NCBI RefSeq assembly: GCF_022601875.1
Contig: NZ_JAKVIP010000007.1
Coordinates: 62,001-126,000, forward strand
Direction: 5' to 3'
Origin: Chryseobacterium sp. SSA4.19
Lineage (GTDB): Bacteria > Bacteroidota > Bacteroidia > Flavobacteriales > Weeksellaceae
DNA length: 64,000 nucleotides
Shown in pieces: positions 35,001 through 45,161 of the stretch; within the stretch, counting starts at the first letter, position 1; every line of letters begins with the position of its first letter. The notes under the pieces are model-generated. The model was given only the letters and a program-made list of their open reading frames with translations. It did not search any database and was not told the origin of the DNA. Made by a program: the position numbers and the translations under genes.

Positions 35001-37196
35001 TTGAAAGACCTGCTTCTCATTACGCCGCCTTTTACCCAGCTTAATACTCCTTATCCTGCCACGGCTTATATCAAAGGATTTCTGAATACCAAAAATATTT
35101 CAAGCTTTCAGATGGATTTAGGAATAGAAGTTATCCTGAAACTGTTTTCAAGGAACGGTATGAACCATATTTTCAATAAAGAAACCGAAGTTCAGAGTCT
35201 TTCTGAAAATGCCCGGCGTATTTTTATGCTGAGAGACGAGTACATAAAAACAATTGATCAGGTCATTGATTTCCTGCAGGGAAAAACCCCTACGCTGGCG
35301 AGACAGATCTGTTCCATGAATTTTTTACCGGAAGCTTCCCGCTTTAACCAGCTGGATGATATGGAGTTCGCCTTCGGAAACATGGGATTGCAAGACAAAG
35401 CCAAGCACTTAGCAACTTTATACCTGGAAGACCTTTCTGATTATATTGTTGAACACATCGATGCTGATTTCGGATTCAGCAGGTATGCGGAAAGGTTAGG
35501 AAAAAGTGCCAATTCTTTTGATGAACTTTATCTGAAACTTTCGGGAAGTCATTCCTTTATTGATGATCTTACCCTGAATATACTTCAGGAAACCCTGGCA
35601 TCAGTACAGCCTAAGCTGGTTTGTTTTTCTGTTCCTTTTCCCGGAAATTTATATTCTGCTTTCAGATGTGCAAAACTGATTAAAGAAAAGTTTCCTCATA
35701 TTAAAACGGCAATGGGCGGCGGTTTCCCGAATACGGAATTGAGAGAAGTCAAAGACCAAAGGGTATTTGAGTTTTTTGATTTTATCACTCTGGATGACGG
35801 CGAGCTTCCGCTTGAACTGCTGTATGAATATGTAAGTCATCCTGAGCAAAGCGAAGAACCTCAGTTCAAAAGAACTTTTTTGCTTGAGAACCGGCAGGTG
35901 GTTTATAAAAACAATTCAAAAAGAACAGATTACAAGCAGGCAGATATCGGAACTCCTGATTATACGGATTTACAGTTAGATCATTATATCTCCGTTATTG
36001 AAATTGCCAACCCAATGCACAGCTTGTGGAGCGACGGAAGGTGGAATAAGCTTACGATGGCACACGGCTGCTATTGGGGAAAGTGTACGTTCTGCGATAT
36101 TTCATTGGATTATATTAAAATTTACGAGCCTGTTTCTGCCAGGATTTTGGTTGACCGCATGGAAGAACTTATCCAGACCACGGGCGAAACAGGATTCCAT
36201 TTTGTGGATGAAGCAGCTCCTCCGGCTCTGATGAGAGAAGTCGCGCTGGAAATTTTACGCAGAAACTTAGTGGTAACATGGTGGACCAATATCCGTTTTG
36301 AAAAAAGTTTTACCAGAGATTTATGTTTTCTGCTGAAGCTTTCCGGATGTGTTGCGGTTTCAGGCGGACTTGAAGTGGCAAGTGACCGTTTACTGAACTT
36401 AATTGATAAGGGAATTTCTGTAGAACAGGTTGCAAAAGTAACCAGAAATTTTACTGAAGCGGGAATTATGATCCATGCCTATCTGATGTATGGCTACCCT
36501 ACCCAAACGATCCAGGAAACGATTGATTCCTTGGAAATGGTTCGCCAGATGTTTGAAATGGGAATTCTGCAAAGCGGTTTCTGGCATCAGTTTGCGATGA
36601 CTGCCCACTCTCCTGTCGGATTAAATCCGGAAGAATTTGGGGTTATCCCGATGAAACAGGAAATTTTATTTGCCAATAATGATATTGATTTTACCGACAC
36701 CACAGGGATCGATCACAGTCAATTTAGTTTCGGGTTGAAAAAATCCCTGTTCAATTATATGCATGGAATTAATTTTGAGATTCCGCTTCAGGAATGGTTT
36801 GATTTTAAAATTCCGAAAACGGCCGTTCATCCGGATTATATTCATGATTGTTTGTTGGAAGAGGAAGACTTTAAGTTTAGAGGGAGTTCAAAAGTCCTTT
36901 TCATCACGAAAAACGTAATCGCTGAGAATCGCGTAAAAACGAAAAAGAAATATACTTATTCGTATACTAAAATTACAGTTCATTTAAAAACCAATATTAT
37001 AAGCATAGAATTGGAACAGAAACAGGCGGAATGGCTGATGGAAATGTTTAAAGAGTATTCTGCCGGGAACCAGAAAAAAAGTACCCTTCAGCAGCTTAAA
37101 CTTAATTTTGAAGAAATTCTGGAAGATTTTGAATTATTCTGGTTTTCAAAGCCGATGCAACAGCTTAGAGAGAATGGAGTTATTTTAAGCCTGTAA
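35001..37196 (+). CDS. B12-binding-type radical SAM protein with an unusual cluster motif
   Basis: Cytosolic radical S-adenosylmethionine enzyme with an N-terminal cobalamin-binding-like domain (residues 1-250, LITPPFTQLNTPYPA at the start, MGGGFPNT in the middle). The [4Fe-4S] site is HGCYWGKCTFCD: Cys357, Cys362, Cys365, that is CX4CX2C rather than the usual CX3CX2C. A radical SAM barrel with VSGGLEVASDR and AYLMYGYPTQT follows, then a C-terminal region without recognised motif. The start is TTG at 35001. 731 aa. A class of large Bacteroidota radical SAM proteins, related to P-methyltransferase or MiaB-like groups by fold, shares this layout. Reaction unknown; I know of no other member with a defined function. 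Confidence 0.8.
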   Translation: MKDLLLITPPFTQLNTPYPATAYIKGFLNTKNISSFQMDLGIEVILKLFSRNGMNHIFNKETEVQSLSENARRIFMLRDEYIKTIDQVIDFLQGKTPTLARQICSMNFLPEASRFNQLDDMEFAFGNMGLQDKAKHLATLYLEDLSDYIVEHIDADFGFSRYAERLGKSANSFDELYLKLSGSHSFIDDLTLNILQETLASVQPKLVCFSVPFPGNLYSAFRCAKLIKEKFPHIKTAMGGGFPNTELREVKDQRVFEFFDFITLDDGELPLELLYEYVSHPEQSEEPQFKRTFLLENRQVVYKNNSKRTDYKQADIGTPDYTDLQLDHYISVIEIANPMHSLWSDGRWNKLTMAHGCYWGKCTFCDISLDYIKIYEPVSARILVDRMEELIQTTGETGFHFVDEAAPPALMREVALEILRRNLVVTWWTNIRFEKSFTRDLCFLLKLSGCVAVSGGLEVASDRLLNLIDKGISVEQVAKVTRNFTEAGIMIHAYLMYGYPTQTIQETIDSLEMVRQMFEMGILQSGFWHQFAMTAHSPVGLNPEEFGVIPMKQEILFANNDIDFTDTTGIDHSQFSFGLKKSLFNYMHGINFEIPLQEWFDFKIPKTAVHPDYIHDCLLEEEDFKFRGSSKVLFITKNVIAENRVKTKKKYTYSYTKITVHLKTNIISIELEQKQAEWLMEMFKEYSAGNQKKSTLQQLKLNFEEILEDFELFWFSKPMQQLRENGVILSL

Positions 37197-37246
37197 ATTT
37201 TCAGGTGTAAGCAAAATAATGCACAGAAAACAAAATCCGGTATGAT

Positions 37247-38068
37247 TTATTTTTCAACCCCATCTTTTGTAACAGTACCGACCGTTAATTTTTCCTGAGG
37301 TTTAATAAAATTCGGATCCATAATAGCCATTCTTTCAGCGATGGCTTTATAGGTAGGGAATTTTAATATCGAAGCCCGCCCGGACATTTCCCTGAAAAGG
37401 GTAAAGGTTTTTCCTCCTGCTGTTTTTAATTGCTTTGTTGTGGTGATATACCGTCCAATGAGCTTGCTCTTGGCATCGTAAATTTCTATATCTACAAAAG
37501 TTTTATCTTTAACCGTATCTTCTGAACCAAAGCTCACCGGCAGATTGGTAAAATATCCAACCGGTTTTCCGTTGCTTAATATTTCCCCTACATTATTAAC
37601 GGTAATATTCAGCCTGTCAATTTTAGTCCTAGTGGTGTAAGCATCTTTGGTTTTTGTATCCAGCTTTCGTTTCGGATTATTTTTAAAAAGATCATCCAGG
37701 TTCTTGATGTTAATTCCCCGCTCATCAATTATTTTAAGCCCTTTTATTGAAGTATATACCGCCGATTTTTCTTCTCCTGAAAATGCTGAAGGTGAAATAT
37801 AATCCAGCTCGATCGATTTCTCCTGATTGTAAATCCTGTTCAGTTTAATATAGCTGTCCCGGACGGAATCGACAACACTTTTATCAACAAATTCGATGGT
37901 ATAAATCGGGGTCTCTTTAAGGTCCATAAAAGTATAAATGGATGATTTATTGGCAACTTTAGCCACATGCACTCCGTCAATGCTTACAATTCCCCTTTTG
38001 GTCTTGATATTCTGGGCATTTAAAACAAGCCCCAACACTGTAAATAATATGATTAAACTTCTCTTCAT
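37247..38068 (-). CDS. Hypothetical exported protein, 273 aa
   Basis: No family recognised. It has a signal peptide MKRSLIILFTVLGLVLNA, cut before QNIKTK. The rest is beta-rich with charged loops and no Cys, consistent with a periplasmic or outer-membrane-associated protein. Repeats of paired short strands (RGIVSIDGVHVAKVANK; NNVGEILSNGKPVGYFTN) suggest two similar beta modules. Genus-restricted proteins of this appearance are common near housekeeping genes. Its start is upstream of the atpDC terminator on the same strand, so it is probably transcribed independently. Confidence 0.65.
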   Translation of the reverse strand: MKRSLIILFTVLGLVLNAQNIKTKRGIVSIDGVHVAKVANKSSIYTFMDLKETPIYTIEFVDKSVVDSVRDSYIKLNRIYNQEKSIELDYISPSAFSGEEKSAVYTSIKGLKIIDERGINIKNLDDLFKNNPKRKLDTKTKDAYTTRTKIDRLNITVNNVGEILSNGKPVGYFTNLPVSFGSEDTVKDKTFVDIEIYDAKSKLIGRYITTTKQLKTAGGKTFTLFREMSGRASILKFPTYKAIAERMAIMDPNFIKPQEKLTVGTVTKDGVEK

Positions 38069-38094
38069 GAAACCAGATTCTTACATAAATAAAA

Positions 38095-38117
38095 AAAGTG
38101 TAACAAAGTTACACTTT
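38095..38117 (-). terminator. Terminator of atpDC
   Basis: AAAGTGTAAC pairs perfectly with GTTACACTTT around AAA, and on the minus strand runs into seven Ts. It follows the atpC stop at 38147. Confidence 0.85.
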
Positions 38118-38146
38118 CTTGAAAATATATTTAGCTCTTCATTTAA

Positions 38147-38428
38147 TTATTCACAAAGGATAATTCCTTTATTATGATTAAATTCTACAACACCGCTCGT
38201 GATAGGATAAGAAAAAACAGAATCTTTCTCATTTTCTTTGGTAAAATATTTTGCATACGTTTCGTTAATTGATTTCGTATACAATTTTACACTACCTCCG
38301 GTTAAAGAAGAAACGATCCCTGCGTGGTTCGTCATGATGTGGAATTCACCATGCTTACCGGGCAGCAATACAGAGTCTACTTCTCCTTCAAAAACAACGT
38401 ATTCTGGCGTTAAAATTTTTATATTCAT
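38147..38428 (-). CDS. atpC: F0F1 ATP synthase epsilon subunit
   Basis: Central-stalk subunit that links the rotor to F1 and inhibits ATP hydrolysis. The N-terminal beta sandwich is seen in ILTPEYVVFEGEVDSVLLPGKHGEFHIMTNHAGIV. At 93 aa the protein lacks the long C-terminal helical hairpin of the E. coli subunit; this short form is usual in Bacteroidota. It follows atpD after a 98-base gap that contains AGATTAAA tandem repeats. In Bacteroidota atpDC lies apart from the atpBEFHAG genes, so their absence here is not unusual. Confidence 0.95.
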   Translation of the reverse strand: MNIKILTPEYVVFEGEVDSVLLPGKHGEFHIMTNHAGIVSSLTGGSVKLYTKSINETYAKYFTKENEKDSVFSYPITSGVVEFNHNKGIILCE

Positions 38429-38438
38429 TTTATAATTT

Positions 38439-38475
38439 AGATTAAAAGATTAAAAGATTGAAGATTAAAAGATTC
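38439..38475. repeat. AGATTAAA-type tandem repeats between atpD and atpC
   Basis: AGATTAAA occurs at 38439 and 38447, AGATTGA at 38455, AGATTAAA at 38462, and AGATTCTT at 38470. Units of 7-8 bases. Purely intergenic; effect on atpC expression is unknown. Confidence 0.6.
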
Positions 38476-38526
38476 TTGACAAATAATGTCTCTCATCTCA
38501 GGTCTAAAAATCTTATGTCTAATTCA

Positions 38527-40085
<1,559 letters not shown>

Positions 40086-40186
40086 TTGGTAAAAAAAGAT
40101 TTTTATCATACTTTTTCAAGCAGTGCAGTAATATAATAATTTAACGGTTTACAATCAAATTACTGATGGCAGAAACAGCTGGCATG

Positions 40187-40237
40187 ATATTGTTAAATTG
40201 CTACATTACTATATTGTTACGTTAGTTTGCTACATTA
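40187..40237. repeat. Two-copy degenerate direct repeat before ribF
   Basis: ATATTGTTA occurs at 40187 and 40211, and TTGCTACATTA at 40198 and 40227. The second block runs into the -7 box of ribF (TATATTTG, 40242-40249). Confidence 0.5.
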
Positions 40238-40241
40238 TATC

Positions 40242-40249
40242 TATATTTG
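40242..40249 (+). promoter_or_regulatory. -7 box of ribF
   Basis: TATATTTG matches TAnnTTTG and lies 20 bases before the TTG at 40269, which it supports as the start codon. The longer in-frame start at 40227 would lie upstream of the box. Confidence 0.5.
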
Positions 40250-40268
40250 CAGTCAAATTTTTTCCGCT

Positions 40269-41189
40269 TTGAAAGTTTTCAAAAATTTCTCAGATTATTC
40301 TTCCCATAAGCCTTTAGCATTATCTTTAGGAATGTTTGACGGTGTCCACCTCGGGCATAAAAGTATCATTGATGAGCTGATAAAAACAGGTTCAGAAAAT
40401 AATTTGGAGACGGCGGTACTTACTTTCTGGCCGCATCCGAGGTTTGTTTTTAATCCGAATGAAGATTTAAAGCTGCTGAATACGGTGGAAGAAAAGAAAT
40501 TTCTGCTGGAAAAGTATGGAATCGACCATTTATTTCTAAAAGAATTTGATGAAGAGTTCCGTAACCTGACAGGAGAAGAGTTTGTCCGTCAGATTTTGAT
40601 TGAGAAATTACATGTTAAATATCTAATTATCGGGTATGATCATTCTTTCGGAAAGAACAAAAGCGGCAACTTTGAACTGCTGAAAAAACTGTCAGCGGAA
40701 CTGGGTTTTGAAGTGGAACAGATGGAGGCGATCAACATCCATGAAAATAACATCAGCTCTACCAAAATCAGAAATGCACTTCTAGCCGGGGACATCAAAA
40801 GGGCCAACGAAATGCTGGGGTATTCTTATTCTGTCTCAGGGTCTGTGGTTCACGGGAAAAAGATCGGGAGAACCATCGGATATCCTACGGCCAATATTGA
40901 AACAGATTCCATTAAGCTTCTGCCTAAAAAAGGTGCTTACATTGTAGAAGTATTCTTAAAAGACAGAAAATATAAGGGAATGCTGAGCATTGGCACAAAC
41001 CCTACTGTAAACGGAGAAAAACTGACCGTTGAAGTCTATATTCTTGATTTTAATGATGATATTTATGGTGAAGACATTACCGTAAGTTTCAGGGATTTCC
41101 TTCATGACGAAATTAAATTTGAAGGTCTTGAGAAACTGATTGAAAAACTGGATGAGGATAAAAAACTTACGGAAGAATTTGTGTTTTAA
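40269..41189 (+). CDS. ribF: Bifunctional riboflavin kinase / FAD synthetase
   Basis: Makes FMN from riboflavin and ATP, then FAD from FMN. N-terminal adenylyltransferase (nucleotidyltransferase fold) with GMFDGVHLGHKSII and the STKIRNAL block (ISSxxIR); C-terminal kinase domain with GRTIGYPTANIE and GTNPTVNG. About 306 aa, normal. I start at TTG 40269, just after a -7 box; the frame opens at 40227. Its stop overlaps the stop of the convergent YjbR-family gene. Confidence 0.9.
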   Translation: MKVFKNFSDYSSHKPLALSLGMFDGVHLGHKSIIDELIKTGSENNLETAVLTFWPHPRFVFNPNEDLKLLNTVEEKKFLLEKYGIDHLFLKEFDEEFRNLTGEEFVRQILIEKLHVKYLIIGYDHSFGKNKSGNFELLKKLSAELGFEVEQMEAINIHENNISSTKIRNALLAGDIKRANEMLGYSYSVSGSVVHGKKIGRTIGYPTANIETDSIKLLPKKGAYIVEVFLKDRKYKGMLSIGTNPTVNGEKLTVEVYILDFNDDIYGEDITVSFRDFLHDEIKFEGLEKLIEKLDEDKKLTEEFVF

Positions 41190-41539
41190 TTATTTTCAAT
41201 TTCTTCTCTTTGTTTTTTTGTCAAAGATTTAAATACCAGTTCATACGACTGATCGATAAGTCGCAAAATCAGATCCTTTTTTAAGCCATCGGTTAAAACG
41301 GAATTCCAATGGGTCTTGTTCATATGATAAGCACCTGTAATTTGCGGATATTGTTCCCTGAGCTCAGCACTCCATTCAGGATCGGTTTTTACATTGATAC
41401 CCAACGGCTGTTTTTCCAGAGCGACCAAAAGAAACATTTTTGTTCCCACTTTCAGGACAAGAGTTTCATTATCAAAAGGAAAACTTTCTGTAACCCCTTT
41501 TTTGGCAAGGCAATACTCTAAAATTTCGTTGATATCCAT
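41186..41539 (-). CDS. MmcQ/YjbR family protein
   Basis: Small cytosolic protein with the double-wing CyaY-like fold of the YjbR/MmcQ family, sometimes described as DNA-binding. The start MDINEILEYCLAKKGVTESFPFDNETLVLKV and the TGAYHMNKTHWNSV block are characteristic. 117 aa, full length. The stop TTA (41186-41188) overlaps ribF's stop on the other strand. Confidence 0.85.
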   Translation of the reverse strand: MDINEILEYCLAKKGVTESFPFDNETLVLKVGTKMFLLVALEKQPLGINVKTDPEWSAELREQYPQITGAYHMNKTHWNSVLTDGLKKDLILRLIDQSYELVFKSLTKKQREEIENN

Positions 41540-41665
41540 ATTATAAGCAATAAGTAATGATAAAAAGATTATTCTGAAAATATTTTAATTCAAAATCTTT
41601 AATCATTTATTGCTCCAAATTTAGTAAATTTAAGAAGCAAACAACACATCATAAACAAGATTATT

Positions 41666-42322
41666 ATGAAAGCTCTCGTCATCGGTGCTACAGGCGCTAC
41701 AGGAAAAGATCTGGTTCAGCAGCTGCTTCACGACACAGATTTTGAACAGGTCGATATTTTTGTAAGAAAACCTGTTGATATTCAACATAATAAACTTGCA
41801 GTACATGTAATAAACTTTGATCATCCTGAAGAGTGGAAAAATGCAGTAAAAGGCGATGTTGCTTTTTCCTGTTTGGGAACAACCCTGAAAGCCGCAGGAA
41901 GTAAGGAGGCGCAGAGGAAGGTAGATTTTAACTACCAGTATGAATTTGCAAAAGCTGCCAGAGAGAACAATGTAAACGATTATATCTTAGTGTCTGCATA
42001 CGGAGCTGATCCTAAATCCAAGATTTTTTATTCTAAAATGAAAGGGGAGCTCGAAACAGCGGTGAAAGAACTGCATTTTGAGAAGATTACTATTTTTAAG
42101 CCGGGCATGCTGGAAAGAAAAGATTCTGAACGAACCGGAGAAGTATTGGGAAGCAGGATTATAAAATTTGCCAATAAAATAGGCCTTTTTGAAAGTCAGA
42201 AACCGTTGCCTACTGATGTCTTAGCCAAAGCCATGATCAATTCTTCTAAAATAAAAAGCAATGGTTATTCCAGCGTAAAACTGGGAAATATTTTTGCCTT
42301 TGCAGAGAAAAGCAATGATTAA
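41666..42322 (+). CDS. NAD(P)-binding oxidoreductase (HTATIP2/YbjT-like SDR)
   Basis: Short atypical SDR-fold protein. The N-terminal dinucleotide-binding motif GATGATGKDL is at residues 7-16; the DVAFSCLGTTLKAAGSKEAQRKVD segment and VSAYGADPKSKIFYSKMKGE supply the active-site-like Tyr/Lys region; the FKPGMLERKD motif follows. About 218 aa. The family binds NAD(P)H, and a redox or regulatory role is likely; substrate unknown. Monocistronic, with a bidirectional terminator after it. Confidence 0.8.
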   Translation: MKALVIGATGATGKDLVQQLLHDTDFEQVDIFVRKPVDIQHNKLAVHVINFDHPEEWKNAVKGDVAFSCLGTTLKAAGSKEAQRKVDFNYQYEFAKAARENNVNDYILVSAYGADPKSKIFYSKMKGELETAVKELHFEKITIFKPGMLERKDSERTGEVLGSRIIKFANKIGLFESQKPLPTDVLAKAMINSSKIKSNGYSSVKLGNIFAFAEKSND

Positions 42323-42345
42323 AATAAAAATACCTTTAATAAAAA

Positions 42346-42379
42346 TCAGGCTCCACTCATTGATTGAATGGAGCCTTGA
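42346..42379. terminator. Bidirectional terminator
   Basis: TCAGGCTCCA faces TGGAGCCTTGA across TCATTGATTGAA with one mismatched side pair. It lies between convergent genes. Confidence 0.65.
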
Positions 42380-42399
42380 TAATTTATAGTAATGAAGAC

Positions 42400-42978
42400 T
42401 TATTTCAAATATTTTGTAATCGCTTCATCGGTGGGCTTCGTTGTGCTCACAAAAGAATCGATCAGTTTTCCGTTTTCATCAATTAAGAACTTGGTAAAAT
42501 TCCAAAGGATGGTTGTGTTTTTAACCCCGTTTAAATCTTTTTCCGTTAAATACTTAAAAATTGGAGCCGTATCGCTTCCTTTTACGGAAACTTTAGCGGC
42601 CAAAGGAAATGTTACTCCAAAATTTTTCTGGCAGAAAGCGCCGATTTCTTTATTGGTTCCTGGCTCCTGACCACCGAAATTGTTTGCCGGAAATCCTACC
42701 ACCACAAGTTTATCTTTATATTCCTGGGAAACTTTTTCCAGATCGGCATATTGTGGGGTAAAACCACATTCGGAAGCCGTATTGACTATAAGAATCTTCT
42801 TTCCTTTAAAATCGGCAAAATTAATCTCCTTACCTTCTTCCAGGGCCGGAACTTTATAATCGTATATTGATTTTCCCATAAGTTCTTTAGTTTTTGATTT
42901 AGATACATCACTTTTTTTCTGGGCACAGCTGTTAAGAAATGCGACAAAAGAAAGCATCACGATAAATAACTTTTTCAT
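42400..42978 (-). CDS. Glutathione peroxidase-family lipoprotein
   Basis: Thiol peroxidase that reduces hydroperoxides. It is exported as a lipoprotein: signal MKKLFIVMLSFVAFLNSC with lipobox FLNSC. The active-site Cys is in TASECGFTPQY; the conserved GQEPGTNKEIGAFC block and WNFTKFLID (Gln, Trp and Asn tetrad) follow. The peroxidatic residue is Cys, not selenocysteine. 192 aa. It is second in a two-gene operon behind the LolA-like gene (17 bases apart). Confidence 0.9.
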   Translation of the reverse strand: MKKLFIVMLSFVAFLNSCAQKKSDVSKSKTKELMGKSIYDYKVPALEEGKEINFADFKGKKILIVNTASECGFTPQYADLEKVSQEYKDKLVVVGFPANNFGGQEPGTNKEIGAFCQKNFGVTFPLAAKVSVKGSDTAPIFKYLTEKDLNGVKNTTILWNFTKFLIDENGKLIDSFVSTTKPTDEAITKYLK

Positions 42979-42995
42979 AATGATTTTTATTTAAT

Positions 42996-43658
42996 TTAAA
43001 ATTTAAAGGTATTGGTAGGGAATACTTTATTGGTATCGATCCTGTTGATCAGCATCACATAATCTCCGTCTTTCTTAGTACTGGAAGATTCAATCCTGAA
43101 AGGCATCGAAAGGCTCCCTATTTTCCTGTACTCTGAATAATCAAGTGTTTCATCTTTTTTTATTTCTCTTAAAAGCATGTAGGTTCTGGTATCGAAATAA
43201 TAGATGTTCTTGTTCACATTTTTGGTCAGTTCCACTTTATGGCAGTAAATGTTGCCGATCTTTTCTTTTCCCAGATATTTGGCAGCAAAACCTTTGCTTT
43301 CCCAGTCAATAAAATCATTATCAAAACTCTCCGGGACATATTCTGCATATTCCTGAACTTTATTGTTGGCATAATTCATAGCGTAGCCTTTTGATCCGTC
43401 GTACCCTTCAATAGCCGTATCTTTTCCGTTTATGGTAATTACGGTTTTTGTAAGATTCGGACGCTGCTGATAAATTTTTATCGGGTATTCATCTTTAACC
43501 CCTAAAATTACTTTCCCCTGAAGCAGTACTGAATTTAATAATTTCCAATTTGTTAATCCTCCGGACAGTTCTATGTTTTTATCGATGATTTCCTTTGCGG
43601 TCTGGGCAAAAAAAGATTGTGAAAGTACCAGGACGAAAACTAAAAGCAACTTCTTCAT
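42996..43658 (-). CDS. Exported LolA/LppX-like beta-fold protein
   Basis: Signal peptide MKKLLLVFVLVLSQSFFA, then a beta-rich domain of the LolA/outer membrane lipoprotein-sorting fold. Conserved parts: IIDKNIELSGGLTNWKLLNSV, WESKGFAAKYLGKEKIGNIYCHKVELT and YFDTRTYMLLREIKKD with FRIESS. LolA-type proteins bind acyl chains or other hydrophobic cargo in the periplasm. 220 aa. First gene of an operon with the peroxidase, preceded by a promoter at 43704-43677. Specific cargo unknown. Confidence 0.65.
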   Translation of the reverse strand: MKKLLLVFVLVLSQSFFAQTAKEIIDKNIELSGGLTNWKLLNSVLLQGKVILGVKDEYPIKIYQQRPNLTKTVITINGKDTAIEGYDGSKGYAMNYANNKVQEYAEYVPESFDNDFIDWESKGFAAKYLGKEKIGNIYCHKVELTKNVNKNIYYFDTRTYMLLREIKKDETLDYSEYRKIGSLSMPFRIESSSTKKDGDYVMLINRIDTNKVFPTNTFKF

Positions 43659-43676
43659 TCAATTTATTTATAATTT

Positions 43677-43704
43677 CAAATATAAGGTTTTATTAATTTA
43701 CCAA
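43677..43704 (-). promoter_or_regulatory. Promoter of the LolA-like / glutathione peroxidase operon
   Basis: On the minus strand TTG (43704-43702), a 17-base spacer, TATATTTG (43684-43677). It lies 19 bases before the ATG. Confidence 0.55.
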
Positions 43705-43727
43705 TGTATCAGTTTAACAATTTACCA
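43695..43727. repeat. Two-copy AATTTACCA repeat beside kdsB
   Basis: AATTTACCA occurs at 43695-43703 and 43719-43727, 24 bases apart. The first copy overlaps the promoter at 43677-43704. Confidence 0.4.
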
Positions 43728-43728
43728 G

Positions 43729-44457
43729 TTAATTAGATAATAAGTTCCTAGCTTTTTCGAGATCCTCTGGCGTATCAATTCCTACACCGATGAAATTGGT
43801 TTCGATCATCTTGATTTTCATTCCGTATTCCAGGTACCGGATACATTCTATCTTTTCCGAAATTTCCAGCGGTTTCATTTCCAGTTTGGAAAACTGGATC
43901 AGCGCATGTTTTCTGAAAGCATAAACGCCAATATGCTTAAAATACCCAGCATTATAGGAAATTTCACGGTGAAAAGGAATGACTGAACGGCTGAAATACA
44001 GTGCAAAACCGTTGTTATCAGTAATTACTTTTACGTTATTCGGGTTTTCAATTTCTTCTTTTTCTGTCAGTTTTATTTTTAAAGAGGCCAGAGAAATTTC
44101 CTGATTTTCGTCTTTATAAAATACCTGGATCAGCTGTTTGAGCGGCTCTAATTTAAGAAACGGTTCATCTCCTTGTACATTGATGACGATATCACAGTCA
44201 ATATTCTGTACGGCTTCTGCAATCCTGTCACTTCCGGTTTCGTGTTGGCCGGTCATCACCGCTTTTCCTCCATGCTTTACGATTTCATCAAAAATGATCT
44301 CGGAATCCGTGGCCACGAATACTTCATCAAACAAGCCGGTTTCCATGACATTCTGATAGGTTGTGGTAATAACGGTTTTCTCTCCCAGCATCTGCATCAG
44401 CTTTGCAGGGAAACGGCTTGCTTCGTAACGTGCAGGAATGACGGCTATTATTTTCAT
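43729..44457 (-). CDS. kdsB: CMP-KDO synthetase (3-deoxy-manno-octulosonate cytidylyltransferase)
   Basis: Activates KDO with CTP to CMP-KDO, the sugar donor for lipopolysaccharide assembly. GT-A-like nucleotidyltransferase motifs: [16 protein letters not shown] at the start, [22 protein letters not shown] with the metal-binding Asp, and a C-terminal [14 protein letters not shown]. 242 aa, normal. The kdsA gene is elsewhere in this window. Confidence 0.95.
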   Translation of the reverse strand: MKIIAVIPARYEASRFPAKLMQMLGEKTVITTTYQNVMETGLFDEVFVATDSEIIFDEIVKHGGKAVMTGQHETGSDRIAEAVQNIDCDIVINVQGDEPFLKLEPLKQLIQVFYKDENQEISLASLKIKLTEKEEIENPNNVKVITDNNGFALYFSRSVIPFHREISYNAGYFKHIGVYAFRKHALIQFSKLEMKPLEISEKIECIRYLEYGMKIKMIETNFIGVGIDTPEDLEKARNLLSN

Positions 44458-44490
44458 TTTAGTTTAGTTTTAATTTAATGATGATTCTAT

Positions 44491-45081
44491 TTAACGTAAA
44501 TAATGAACCAAAAAGATTATTCCATAGATCCAGGAAATATATAAAAATGAATATACAAACCCAAAAGAAAAACTTTTTAATGCATTTCTTCTGCAATATT
44601 TAGAATTCTTAAATACCAAACGTAAAGCTCGGAAAAAAATCCAATATAACATGGCTGTAAAAAATAAAACTGTTGCCCAAAAGAAAATTCCCAGAAAATA
44701 TAAAAGGAAAACAAAAACTATTGAAATCAGTATCCATAGAATAACTGAAAAAATAATACCTCCGATCCCGTCTCCCAATGCCGGACCATCAAAATCAAAA
44801 CTTCCTATTTCAGGAGTTTTATCTGATAATTTTTTAATTCTTTCTTTTGTTAAAATATGCCCGGTATTATCTTTTAATTTTAAGCCATAAAACAGTCCTA
44901 AACTTATAAATAGGAAAAATGCAGCAGCCAGAATTGATGTTGACACAATAGAATTCTGAAATAAAGACCTATGAGAATGAATACCGGAAATCCAAACACT
45001 TAAAATAACTAAAACAATGATAATTAATGCTGAATAATTCAAAATTTTAGTTTCAAGAAAATATTTTTTAGGTATTTTCAT
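44491..45081 (-). CDS. Hypothetical membrane protein, 196 aa
   Basis: No family recognised. Four to five hydrophobic segments: around residues 16-32, 50-68, 110-128, 132-150 and 175-190. Between them is a soluble loop (TGHILTKERIKKLSDKT) with a glycine-rich stretch GPALGDGIGG. A Lys-rich N-terminus argues for the positive-inside rule with the N-terminus in the cytosol. The gene is AT-richer than average, suggesting lineage-specific content. No neighbour suggests a role. Confidence 0.6.
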   Translation of the reverse strand: MKIPKKYFLETKILNYSALIIIVLVILSVWISGIHSHRSLFQNSIVSTSILAAAFFLFISLGLFYGLKLKDNTGHILTKERIKKLSDKTPEIGSFDFDGPALGDGIGGIIFSVILWILISIVFVFLLYFLGIFFWATVLFFTAMLYWIFFRALRLVFKNSKYCRRNALKSFSFGFVYSFLYISWIYGIIFLVHYLR

Positions 45082-45102
45082 TTTGCATGGTAAATTTAAA
45101 AA

Positions 45103-45142
45103 TCTAACAGTGTGACAATTAATAAACTGTTACACTGTTAGA
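45103..45142. repeat. Long hairpin between aminotransferase and membrane protein genes
   Basis: TCTAACAGTGTGACA pairs with TGTTACACTGTTAGA, one wobble. The loop is ATTAATAAAC. There is no T-run that would make it a strong terminator. It lies between two minus-strand genes, so it may be an intergenic hairpin or RNA processing site. Confidence 0.55.
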
Positions 45143-45161
45143 TTGGTATATTATATAATCA

